NCBI GenBank assembly: GCA_900544875.1
Contig: UQWS01000009.1
Span: 1-64,000 of the forward strand
Length of the DNA stretch: 64,000 nucleotides
Direction of reading: 5' to 3'
Source: an uncultured Collinsella sp.
GTDB taxonomy: Bacteria > Actinomycetota > Coriobacteriia > Coriobacteriales > Coriobacteriaceae
A model generated the notes under the pieces. That model saw nothing but the letters and a program-made list of their open reading frames with translations. It was not told the origin of the DNA and searched no databases. This document shows, piece by piece, positions 1-6,498 of the stretch. Each line of letters opens with the position of its first letter. The stretch's first letter is position 1. The translations under genes were made by a program, and so were the position numbers.

Positions 1-164
1 TCCGGTTCTCAAGGTGCACGCCTGGCGGCTGATCCGGTCCGACCGGGCCGCGCGGCAAGGAGATATATTGCCAGACCCGAGGGGCGCCGGGGGCGGAAAT
101 CTGGGTGCACACATTTCCTACACAAATGAGGATGGGGCCCTCTCTGTGAGAGCCTAGAAAGAAC
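1..164. other. window-edge stretch without a recognised gene
   Basis: No convincing reading frame or RNA gene is visible in the first 164 bases. The 7-mer GGTGCAC occurs twice, near 13 and 103, and there is a short imperfect dyad around 137-154. It may be the end of a feature that lies mostly outside the window. Confidence 0.3.
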
Positions 165-203
165 AGGGCCGCGGCTCCCCTATTAGAGCGGCCCTTCGGT
201 TTT
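165..203 (-). terminator. likely bidirectional intrinsic terminator
   Basis: A perfect 8-bp inverted repeat, AGGGCCGC (165-172) and GCGGCCCT (188-195), encloses a 15-nt loop. On the minus strand it lies about 50 nt after the XRE regulator stop and is followed by a T-rich TGTTCTTTCT. On the plus strand it is followed by TCGGTTTT, so it could also end a plus-strand transcript entering from outside the window. Confidence 0.55.
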
Positions 204-244
204 CCAACGGTTAAGCTTCGGCCGCATTAATGGCTGTATACCCA

Positions 245-853
245 TTAGAAATGGGACATAGCAGCGTTAATGAGTTCAAAAACGATTAGTCCAATAAGAG
301 CCGCTGCGGCAAACTTGATGGCATTCGCAAGCTGTGGATGCTCATAAGCCCAGAACGTCCTCGTCTCTTCGCTGTCCGCCTTCTTTCCGTCCAAGAAGTC
401 GGATATCTCTTGATACGTCACCAAATCATTCTTCTTCTTGATATGTTCCGCTGCAAGCGCGCAGCACATTGCGCCAGCACCAAAGACGCCTGCCAACACC
501 ATCGTCGGAACGCACTGGACCATCCCCCACCCGTGGTTTTGTTGCCACATGAGCCAGGCCATAGAGACGGTAAGCGCAAGAAGCCCAGCCAACATCCCCG
601 CACCCAAGCGATAGAGCGTGCCCCTATCGCGTTCAACCCTTTCTCTAATTATTGAAATGTCGCCTTTAACAAGCTCGTCAATCGTTACATCCAGTTGTTC
701 AGACAGCAGTAGGAGACTCTGGATGTCGGGGTACGTTTTACCGCGCTCCCAATTACTGATGGTCTGACGTGTTACAAAAATGCGCCTTGCAAGATCCTCC
801 TGGGACAAACCAGCATCGAGTCGATACTGTTTAAGGCGTTTTGGCAGCTGCAT
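245..853 (-). CDS. XRE-family regulator with membrane-spanning C-terminus
   Basis: This 202-aa protein has an N-terminal Cro/C1-type helix-turn-helix at residues about 5-60 (GLSQEDLARRIFVTRQTISN is the HTH core), followed by three hydrophobic segments near residues 82-105, 112-135 and 177-198. The layout is that of membrane-anchored XRE regulators common in Firmicutes and Actinobacteria, whose signals are mostly unknown. The ATG is preceded by GAAGGGAA at good spacing. The gene is monocistronic, divided from the rplT operon by a strong terminator. A perfect dyad lies about 115 nt upstream and may be its own operator. No target gene is adjacent, so autoregulation or distant targets are likely. 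The DNA-binding assignment is firm; the membrane role is inferred. Confidence 0.85.
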   Translation of the reverse strand: MQLPKRLKQYRLDAGLSQEDLARRIFVTRQTISNWERGKTYPDIQSLLLLSEQLDVTIDELVKGDISIIRERVERDRGTLYRLGAGMLAGLLALTVSMAWLMWQQNHGWGMVQCVPTMVLAGVFGAGAMCCALAAEHIKKKNDLVTYQEISDFLDGKKADSEETRTFWAYEHPQLANAIKFAAAALIGLIVFELINAAMSHF

Positions 854-966
854 GGCGTTCCCTTCGAATGCATTTCAACTCTTATTGGGCGGCTACACAA
901 CAGAAGCCGGCAAGCAAAGCGTAATCCCAAAATCAAACCCATACGGATGGCTGAGCGCAGATTAGA

Positions 967-986
967 GTGTCAAAAATCTTTGACAC
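967..986. promoter_or_regulatory. candidate operator dyad upstream of the XRE gene
   Basis: GTGTCAAA (967-974) and TTTGACAC (979-986) form a perfect 8-bp inverted repeat with a 4-nt spacer, a typical XRE or other HTH dimer site. On the minus strand TTGCAA and TATGTG (16-nt gap) overlap it as a weak promoter candidate for the XRE gene. Binding is inferred only. Confidence 0.5.
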
Positions 987-1076
987 ATACGCTACCTGCT
1001 CTTTCTTGCAACTCGGACGCTATCGAATTGATCGGTTTGGCTACGTCCCAAATCGATCACATCCCTAATCAATCAA

Positions 1077-1109
1077 AAAGGGGCGCTTCCGGATTGGAAG
1101 CGCCCCTTT
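1077..1109 (-). terminator. intrinsic terminator of infC-rpmI-rplT
   Basis: A perfect 14-bp stem, 1077-1090 and 1096-1109, encloses a 5-nt loop. On the minus strand it lies 16 nt after the rplT stop and runs into TTTTTGATTGATT, giving a strong rho-independent terminator. Confidence 0.9.
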
Positions 1110-1125
1110 AAGATGCAAGAAGCAA

Positions 1126-1485
1126 TTAAGCCTCGAGAGCCTTCTTGGCGATGGTAGCCAGCTCGTTGAAGGACTCGATGTCCTCGTAAGCCATCTGAGC
1201 CAGGACCTTGCGGTCGAGCTCGATGCCGGCAACCTTCAAGCCGTGCATGAACTGAGAGTAAGAGATGTCGTTCAGGCGAGCAGCAGCGTTGATACGAGTG
1301 ATCCAGAGAGAACGGATCTCGCGCTTCTTGTTGCGGCGATCACGATACTGATACTGCAGGGAGTGCTGGACCTGCTCTTTAGCATGCTTGTAAGTACGCG
1401 AAGCGGCACCGTAGTAACCCTTCGCACGGTGCATAACGGTACGGCGCTTCTTCTTGGCGGCAACAGCGCGCTTAATACGTGCCAT
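1126..1485 (-). CDS. rplT: 50S ribosomal protein L20
   Basis: This 119-aa protein is full length for L20 and shows the family's very basic N-terminus (MARIKRAVAAKKKRRT) and the conserved C-terminal core around GLKVAGIELDRKVLAQMA. L20 binds 23S rRNA early in 50S assembly and represses its own operon in several bacteria. It is the last gene of infC-rpmI-rplT, 46 nt after rpmI and directly before the operon terminator. In Bacillus subtilis L20 controls this operon by leader attenuation; the hairpin at 2330-2364 makes the same plausible here. Confidence 0.98.
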   Translation of the reverse strand: MARIKRAVAAKKKRRTVMHRAKGYYGAASRTYKHAKEQVQHSLQYQYRDRRNKKREIRSLWITRINAAARLNDISYSQFMHGLKVAGIELDRKVLAQMAYEDIESFNELATIAKKALEA

Positions 1486-1531
1486 GTTCTATCAACTCCT
1501 AGACGGTAAAACGAAAAACGGGAACGCGAAC

Positions 1532-1723
1532 TTAGGCGAGACGCGACTTGATGACCTTGCGGTCGGCAGCGGCGATCTCGGTCTCCTGACGGAAGCCACG
1601 CTTACGCTTGGTGGACTTCTTGCTCAGGATGTGGCTCTTGAAAGCCTTGGCGCGCATAAGCTTGCCGGTACCAGTCTTGCGGAAACGCTTCTTGGTGCCG
1701 CTGTGGGACTTCATCTTAGGCAT
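1532..1723 (-). CDS. rpmI: 50S ribosomal protein L35
   Basis: This 63-aa protein matches L35 in length and sequence: [20 protein letters not shown] at the N-terminus, a run of Lys/Arg, and a C-terminus ending in KVIKSRLA. It is a small basic component of the large ribosomal subunit. It sits between infC and rplT, the standard order, with a 32-nt gap to infC. AAGGAG lies upstream of its ATG. Confidence 0.98.
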   Translation of the reverse strand: MPKMKSHSGTKKRFRKTGTGKLMRAKAFKSHILSKKSTKRKRGFRQETEIAAADRKVIKSRLA

Positions 1724-1755
1724 GAAATACTCCTTAATCGGTTACAGAACACTAG

Positions 1756-2310
1756 TTACTTGGTATCGCTTGCCGCTTTATCCTCATCGAAGACGCCCTT
1801 AATCGGGGCGAGCAGCATAAGCATGTTACGGCCTTCCATCTTAGGCTTGGACTCGACCGTAGCGTAAGGCTTGAGATCCTCGGCGAGACGCTCGAGAACG
1901 TTAAGGCCCTGCTCCGGGTGAGCCATCTCACGGCCGCGGAACATGATGGTGATCTTAACGCGTGCGCCCTTCTTGAGGAAACGCAGAACGTGGCCCTTCT
2001 TGGTCTCGTAGTCGCCAACGTCAATCTTGGGTCGGAACTTCATTTCCTTGACCTCGACCTTGGACTGGTTCTTACGAGCAGCCTTGGCCTTCATGGCCTG
2101 CTGGTACTTGAACTTACCGTAGTCCATGACCTTGCAGACCGGCGGCTCCGCGTTGGGAGCGATCTCGACCAGGTCGAGACCCTGATCGTCGGCGACGCGC
2201 TGGGCATCGCGGATGGCGAACAGGCCGAGCTGAGAGCCATCGACGCCAATCAAACGGCACGAAGATGCAGTGATCTCGTCGTTGATGCGGGTGTCATCAG
2301 ACTTAGCTAT
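1756..2310 (-). CDS. infC: translation initiation factor IF-3, probable AUA start
   Basis: The protein carries the IF-3 N-domain (RINDEITASSCRLIGVDG...), the linker and the C-domain (KEMKFRPKIDVGDYETKKGH), about 184 aa. IF-3 binds the 30S subunit, blocks premature 50S joining and proofreads the start codon. The only ATG in range (2325) lies on top of the ribosome-binding site and has no SD of its own. A perfect GGAGG at 2319-2323 sits 8 nt before ATA at 2308-2310, giving the usual IF-3 N-terminus (M)AKSDDTRIN. A rare start codon is the known basis of infC autocontrol in Escherichia coli (AUU), so AUA is adopted here. The alternative is the 189-aa ATG form. Confidence 0.9.
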   Translation of the reverse strand: MAKSDDTRINDEITASSCRLIGVDGSQLGLFAIRDAQRVADDQGLDLVEIAPNAEPPVCKVMDYGKFKYQQAMKAKAARKNQSKVEVKEMKFRPKIDVGDYETKKGHVLRFLKKGARVKITIMFRGREMAHPEQGLNVLERLAEDLKPYATVESKPKMEGRNMLMLLAPIKGVFDEDKAASDTK

Positions 2311-2318
2311 TTTCCCTA

Positions 2319-2323
2319 CCTCC
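2319..2323 (-). promoter_or_regulatory. Shine-Dalgarno that points to the AUA start of infC
   Basis: GGAGG on the minus strand with an 8-nt spacer to ATA. It overlaps the third base of the upstream ATG (2323-2325), which therefore cannot use it. This decides the start choice for infC. Confidence 0.75.
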
Positions 2324-2329
2324 ATTCAT

Positions 2330-2364
2330 AAAAAAATAACCCGGCGCTTCTCAGCAACCAGGTC
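2330..2364 (-). promoter_or_regulatory. leader terminator/attenuator hairpin of infC
   Basis: In the minus-strand RNA, ACCUGG (2363-2358) pairs with CCGGGU (2344-2339). A one-base bulge and a second helix UGCU/AGCG follow, capped by a GAGA tetraloop, and the hairpin runs into UAUUUUUUU (2338-2330). That is a complete intrinsic terminator lying only about 7 nt upstream of the infC SD. Since no gene ends just before it, it is best read as an attenuator for infC-rpmI-rplT. The attenuator role is inferred; the structure is seen. Confidence 0.65.
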
Positions 2365-2527
2365 GTACACATAGACATCCTCGATTTGAGGAAGTGAATC
2401 TAAGTTGTATGACCAGTCAGCTGCTCATTGGCGCCAAAAGGTGGGAACCCTCGGGTTCCTCTTTAGGGCATTGCGGTAACAACGCCTTGTGGATAATAAC
2501 ACGCGCAGCGCGTTATCACATTACGTA

Positions 2528-2596
2528 CACGAAAAAGGGGGCCGCAACCCCCTTGAACGCTCACTTGCATGTATGGTGCCCGAGGCGAGACTCGAA
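2528..2596 (-). repeat. direct repeat copy 1: tRNA-Leu 3' end plus terminator
   Basis: These 69 bases match 2712-2780 with four mismatches, all in or beside the terminator hairpin. The copy includes the last 23 bases of tRNA-Leu, including CCA, and the G5/C5 terminator with its T run. No rest of a tRNA is attached, so this is a duplicated tRNA end, either an integration scar or the relic of a deleted tandem tRNA. Confidence 0.85.
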
Positions 2597-2657
2597 GGGC
2601 CTTCGCTTCGCGAAGCCCCGGGCTTCGGGCGCACGGCGCCCTCGCCCCGCTCCGCTA

Positions 2658-2680
2658 CAAACAGGCCACAGGCCTGTTTG
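2658..2680. repeat. 10-bp hairpin between the tRNA-end repeats
   Basis: CAAACAGGCC (2658-2667) and GGCCTGTTTG (2671-2680) form a perfect stem with a 3-nt loop. It lies in the 115-bp spacer between the two tRNA-end copies, a spacer rich in short palindromes. Function unknown. Confidence 0.7.
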
Positions 2681-2711
2681 CCTAACGCTCCGCGCGCTCA
2701 CGCGAGTTCGG

Positions 2712-2780
2712 CACGAAAAAGGGGGCCTTGACCCCCTCGAACGCTCACTTGCATGTATGGTGCCCGAGGCGAGACTCGAA
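2712..2780 (-). repeat. direct repeat copy 2: functional tRNA-Leu 3' end plus terminator
   Basis: This is the copy attached to the intact tRNA gene. Positions 2715-2740 form the tRNA terminator on the minus strand: a GGGGG/CCCCC stem followed by TTTTT. Confidence 0.85.
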
Positions 2781-2844
2781 CTCGCACGTTGTTGCCAACG
2801 GTGGATTTTGAGTCCACTGCGTCTGCCAATTCCGCCACTCGGGC
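2758..2844 (-). tRNA. tRNA-Leu, anticodon CAA
   Basis: The 87-nt gene folds as a class II tRNA. The acceptor stem pairs GCCCGAG with CTCGGGC, the discriminator is A, and CCA is encoded (2758-2760). The anticodon stem GTGGA/TCCAC holds the loop CTCAAAA with anticodon CAA, reading UUG. The long variable arm and the T-arm GTTCGAGTC are as expected for leucine. It is followed by its own terminator. Confidence 0.95.
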
Positions 2845-2883
2845 ACGTAATGCGTGAGTTAGTTTATCACAGCTTTCTACCGA

Positions 2884-4317
2884 TTAGTCCGAAAATGGAA
2901 CTTCGAGCATTTCGATGAGTTCGACCGTGCGGAGCATCTCACGCTGACGGCATCCGCGACCGCCGACCGAAGCCTCACCCATCTGGTTATCGTAAGGGTC
3001 CTCGCGCATGCCGTCGAAAGAGGGCTCAAACTCTGCCTGGAATCGATTGTTGGCCACCATACGCCACGGGTCGAGATTGCCAAAGTAGTGACGGCGGCGC
3101 CACTCCTCCCCCATCCTGCGAGCAGAAGATCCAAATGACACATCGGCGTTGAGCCAACCGGTCTGCGGCGTATAGAACTCTGCCCAGTCGTGCGACCCCA
3201 CCGAATCGGGCGCAACGTACAGGCCGCTCTGCCAACGGGCGGGCACGCCCGCGATACGGCACATGGTGATAAACGTGAGCGCCATAACGCCGCAATCGCC
3301 GCGGAGCGAATGCGCGCAGTCATCGGCAATAGATCCCAAAAGCAAGTACGGCGGCTGATAGCGATAGTCGATATGCTGCGTCAGGTAATCATAGATAGCA
3401 CGGGCGCGATCGAGCGGATCCTCGAGTCCGTCAACAACACCGGCCGTCAGCTGCAGCAGATACGGCGTGAATGCAATGTGCGGACGGTCCTCGGAAATAT
3501 CCTCGGGCAGAGGCGCGTCCATACGCGGATGAACCGGAAGTGTGCCACCGTAGACATCACAATAAGCAGCATCGATGTGATAACGATAGGTCACCGAGAA
3601 TGAGCGTTCACTCGAAGAAGACCACGAGGCGGTACGTGCCGAAGCGTTCGCGGGAGCAACAGCACCCTCCGGCGTCATGTCGAGAATCTCGACCCGAGAC
3701 TGCTGGCGGCAGGTGGCGGCAACGGGAAGCCAAGCGCGAACGGTCTCCCCCTCTAGAGCGCCGGGGACAGACACAGACGCTTTAAGCGTAATGACGCGAG
3801 CCAATCCGTTTTGCGACTCCATCTCCTTGAGCATCTCGTTGCGCAGTGCAATTCCGTCCGTAGGATCGGGACGCATGCCGGGGACCTCTTTGGGATATAC
3901 GCGAAGCGAATCGAGGAAGTTGTCGAGAACGAACAGCTCGCCATCGATAAAGCGCCAGTCAATACGCTTACGGTCAATCAGATCGTCAAACTGCTCCTCG
4001 GTAAACTCAGGCCACTCCTCGCGAATCATCGCAATGGCCCGATCACGCGACACCGAAAAATGAAGCGGCGTCTCGAGCATGCGATACCGCTCTGCACGAA
4101 CACAAGCAGCCAGCGAAGGCTCAGGGTTCTGCTCCAAAAGGCGATCGCAGGCAGCAACAGCCTGCGTCAAATACCCGGCATCCTTAAGACGAAGAATCTC
4201 GGGCGGCAGTCCAACATCGAGATGACGAAAGTCATCACAGCAAACATCAACAGAGCAACCAACAGGCCCCTCGTCAATAACCTTCCCATCCGAAGGCAGC
4301 ACATTAATAACAGCCAT
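2884..4317 (-). CDS. transglutaminase-like (papain-fold) domain protein
   Basis: The 477-aa protein has a C-terminal transglutaminase-like core with the full triad: Cys342 in RGDCGVMALTF, His376 in SHDWAEFY and Asp392 in GWLNADVSFG. The N-terminal 300 residues, with DUF-like helical and beta segments, are not recognised. No signal peptide is evident, so it is probably cytosolic. Such proteins act as peptidases or amidases more often than as cross-linkers, and the substrate is unknown. The start is set at 4317 because GGAG lies 6 nt upstream; an in-frame ATG at 4353 lacks an SD. It is monocistronic downstream of a repeat-rich gap. Confidence 0.8.
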   Translation of the reverse strand: MAVINVLPSDGKVIDEGPVGCSVDVCCDDFRHLDVGLPPEILRLKDAGYLTQAVAACDRLLEQNPEPSLAACVRAERYRMLETPLHFSVSRDRAIAMIREEWPEFTEEQFDDLIDRKRIDWRFIDGELFVLDNFLDSLRVYPKEVPGMRPDPTDGIALRNEMLKEMESQNGLARVITLKASVSVPGALEGETVRAWLPVAATCRQQSRVEILDMTPEGAVAPANASARTASWSSSSERSFSVTYRYHIDAAYCDVYGGTLPVHPRMDAPLPEDISEDRPHIAFTPYLLQLTAGVVDGLEDPLDRARAIYDYLTQHIDYRYQPPYLLLGSIADDCAHSLRGDCGVMALTFITMCRIAGVPARWQSGLYVAPDSVGSHDWAEFYTPQTGWLNADVSFGSSARRMGEEWRRRHYFGNLDPWRMVANNRFQAEFEPSFDGMREDPYDNQMGEASVGGRGCRQREMLRTVELIEMLEVPFSD

Positions 4318-4434
4318 ACCAAACTCCAAGTCATTAGAACTCTTGAAGCCCATTGTAGCGAGATAAAAAAGAAAGCCCCAATAAAGGAACCCTCAACACC
4401 GATAAACGGTACCTCTAAAAATGAATTCAGCCCA

Positions 4435-4512
4435 GTAACCCTGTAGCGAGTTAACAAAGGAGGCCCCGTTCACCCGGAGCTGATTCCGTCGCGCGACTTC
4501 TAGCGAAGCCAG
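4435..4512. repeat. tandem repeat copy A (diverged)
   Basis: About 78 bp beginning GTAACCCTG and ending CGAAGCCAG, matching copy B at 4534-4609 with scattered substitutions. This copy has lost the long palindrome partner that copy B retains. It lies between fba and the transglutaminase-like gene. Confidence 0.75.
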
Positions 4513-4533
4513 TAGCCACCTTAATTCAGACTC

Positions 4534-4609
4534 GTAACCCTGCGGCGTTAAACGAAGGAAGCCCCGTCTCCCGGAACTGTTTCCTTGGCGCGACTTCTGG
4601 CGAAGCCAG
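4534..4609. repeat. tandem repeat copy B, left part of a long hairpin
   Basis: Direct repeat of 4435-4512, with shared blocks GTAACCCTG, GCGCGACTTCT and GCGAAGCCAG. Its 4557-4586 portion forms the left arm of the hairpin at 4557-4648. Confidence 0.75.
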
Positions 4610-4648
4610 GTGAGCGCAAAGGAAACAGTGTAGGGAGACGGGGCTTCC
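4557..4648. repeat. long two-part palindrome downstream of fba
   Basis: The outer stem pairs 4557-4572 with 4633-4648 (16 bp, perfect). After a 3-nt internal loop on each side, the inner stem pairs 4576-4586 with 4619-4629 (11 bp), leaving a loop of about 32 nt. It begins 20 nt after the fba stop. No T run follows on either strand, so it is more likely an RNA-stabilising or mobile palindrome than a simple terminator. Confidence 0.75.
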
Positions 4649-4668
4649 GGTGGGAAGTTTAGCTACGC

Positions 4669-5535
4669 TTACGCCTTGTTGACGGAGCCAAACTCCTCCA
4701 TGAGCTCCTTGGTGCGGGCAACGATGTTGTCGCGACCAGGCTTGAGGAGCTTGCGGGGATCAAAGCCCTTGCCCTGCTGATCCTTGCCAGCCTCGATGTA
4801 CTCGCGGACGCCCTTGGCGAAGACGAGCTGCAGGTCGGTGTTGACGTTGATCTTGGAGATGCCCAGGGAAATGGCCTTCTTGATCTGATCCTCGGGGATG
4901 CCGGTGCCACCGTGCAGGACGAGGGGCAGGTCGCCGGTCTGGGCCTTAATCTCGCCCAGGCGCTCGAAGGAAAGGCCAGCCCAGTCGGCGGGATACACGC
5001 CGTGGATGTTGCCGATGCCGCAGGCGAGGAAGTCGACGCCCAGGTCAGCGATCTGCTTGCACTCAGCAGGATCAGCGAGCTCGCCGCTGGAGGTCACGCC
5101 GTCCTCGGTGCCGCCGATGCCGCCGACCTCGGCCTCGATGGACATGCCCTTGGAGTGGGCAAGCTCAACGAGCTCCTTGGTGCGGTCGAGGTTAAGCTGG
5201 AAGGTCTCCTCGTGAGAGCCGTCATACATGATGGACGTGAAGCCGGCCTCGATGCACTTGAAGCAGTCCTCGTAAGAACCGTGATCGAGGTGAAGGGCGA
5301 CGGGAACGGTAACGCCCGTGGCCTCGACGGCAGCCTTGACCATGTCGGCGCAGACCTTGAAACCGCCCATCCACTTAGCGGCACCAGCGGTGCACTGAAG
5401 GATCAGCGGAGACTTGGCCTCCTCGGCGGCCTGGAGAATAGCCAGGGTCCACTCGAGGTTGTTAGTGTTGAAGGCACCGAGACCGTACTTGCCGGCCTCG
5501 GCCTTCTTGAGCATGTCTGCTGCGTTGACGAGCAT
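4669..5535 (-). CDS. fba: class II fructose-1,6-bisphosphate aldolase
   Basis: This 288-aa zinc-dependent aldolase splits fructose-1,6-bisphosphate into DHAP and glyceraldehyde-3-phosphate. Class II signatures include LHLDHGSYEDC (catalytic Asp and zinc His), YDGSHE, EVGGIGGTEDG, the zinc-site block ACGIGNIHGVY and the phosphate loop LHGGTGIPEDQIKKA with INVNTDLQ. The length is normal for the short bacterial form. The start at 5535 is fixed by AGGAGG spaced before ATG; a longer frame to 5631 lacks support. It is a single gene, with a long palindrome after the stop. Confidence 0.96.
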   Translation of the reverse strand: MLVNAADMLKKAEAGKYGLGAFNTNNLEWTLAILQAAEEAKSPLILQCTAGAAKWMGGFKVCADMVKAAVEATGVTVPVALHLDHGSYEDCFKCIEAGFTSIMYDGSHEETFQLNLDRTKELVELAHSKGMSIEAEVGGIGGTEDGVTSSGELADPAECKQIADLGVDFLACGIGNIHGVYPADWAGLSFERLGEIKAQTGDLPLVLHGGTGIPEDQIKKAISLGISKINVNTDLQLVFAKGVREYIEAGKDQQGKGFDPRKLLKPGRDNIVARTKELMEEFGSVNKA

Positions 5536-5624
5536 AAAAGAAACCTCCTGTAAGGTTGCTCCGATAACGCCTGAGATTTTACCACGGCGCACCCGGGCAT
5601 AAACGTTCGTTTGTTCACGAATAT

Positions 5625-5700
5625 CGTCCAAACAGACTTTTTTTGACCGTTTGCCCTACGGAATCGACCCGTTGGGGAAAAATAGCTTGACGTTTGGACG
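5625..5700. promoter_or_regulatory. paired inverted 9-mers upstream of fba
   Basis: CGTCCAAAC (5625-5633) and GTTTGGACG (5692-5700) are perfect inverted copies about 58 bp apart, upstream of the fba start at 5535. They could be two sites for one regulator with DNA looping, or chance. No clear promoter hexamers were found between them. Confidence 0.25.
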
Positions 5701-5730
5701 CTTCTCGTGCTTTAAAAGCCGACTATCAAG

Positions 5731-6414
5731 CTATACCTGCATGAACGGGTTCTGCATGAGTTCGCGCGCCATGGTGGTCGAATCGCCATGGCCGGTTAGG
5801 CAAACGGTATCGGGCGGGAGAAGCCGGGCGAGCTTGGAGAGCGAGCGCAGAATCGCCGCCTCGTCGCCACCGGCAAGATCGGTGCGGCCGTGGCTGCCCG
5901 GGAATAGCGTGTCGCCCACAAAGGCAATGTTCCCCTGCTCGGTGGCGGCGAACAAGACGATCCCGCCCGGCGTATGCCCTGGTGTCTCGATCACCTGCAG
6001 GCAGATATCGCCCACCTCGATAGCATCGCCCTCGGCGAGCAGGCACGTCGGCTCCCCGGGGTCGGGCGTCTCAATGCCCCACATAGCTCGCTGTTCCTCG
6101 ATGTTCGCATGCGGCACCGCCACATCCTTAGCGCACAGCTCATACCGGCAGCCCTCGCCAACGGTGGTTCGCACGCCGGCAACACCACCAACATGATCGG
6201 CATGGCCATGAGTGCATACGGCGCCAAGCACGCGTACGCCGGGATGCTCGGCTCGAATATGCTCCACCAGGCGCTCGCCTTCCCACGCAGGGTCGATAAT
6301 CACGCACTCATTGTCCGAAATAACAGCATAGCTATTGGTCTGAATGGGACCGTTTACGAGCGTCTCAATCTCGACCGATCCCTTGGGAGTTAAATCCAAG
6401 GACACAGCACTCAT
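5731..6414 (-). CDS. MBL-fold metallohydrolase (glyoxalase II-like)
   Basis: This 227-aa protein has the metallo-beta-lactamase zinc motif HGHADHVGG at residues about 69-77, then the downstream metal ligands in GHTPGG, VGDTLFPGSHGRTD and LTGHGD. The overall pattern is that of small GloB-like hydrolases, which cleave S-acyl-glutathione or other thioesters. Because actinobacteria mostly lack glutathione, the real substrate is unclear. It is the last gene of an apparent minus-strand run recJ fusion - rel - this gene, after an 84-nt gap that contains an 11-bp palindrome. Confidence 0.88.
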   Translation of the reverse strand: MSAVSLDLTPKGSVEIETLVNGPIQTNSYAVISDNECVIIDPAWEGERLVEHIRAEHPGVRVLGAVCTHGHADHVGGVAGVRTTVGEGCRYELCAKDVAVPHANIEEQRAMWGIETPDPGEPTCLLAEGDAIEVGDICLQVIETPGHTPGGIVLFAATEQGNIAFVGDTLFPGSHGRTDLAGGDEAAILRSLSKLARLLPPDTVCLTGHGDSTTMARELMQNPFMQV

Positions 6415-6434
6415 GTCCCCCTCCTCTCTATAGA

Positions 6435-6462
6435 ACTCGAGGCATCAAACGATACCTCGAGT
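6435..6462 (-). terminator. palindrome between rel and the MBL gene
   Basis: ACTCGAGG (6435-6442) and CCTCGAGT (6455-6462) pair perfectly, and ATC/GAT extends the stem inward after one mismatch. No strong T run follows, so it may attenuate or process the message between the two genes rather than end it. Confidence 0.4.
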
Positions 6463-6498
6463 GTAGCGAATATCGATAATGTGGCACGTTCGTCGCGA

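Noticed and set aside
2394..2918. Plus-strand frames across the tRNA region
   Set aside because: They translate the tRNA and its repeats backwards; no SD or family.
5689..5717. Plus-strand promoter TTGACG-N17-CTTTAA
   Set aside because: The -10 is poor and it would only drive antisense RNA into the MBL gene.
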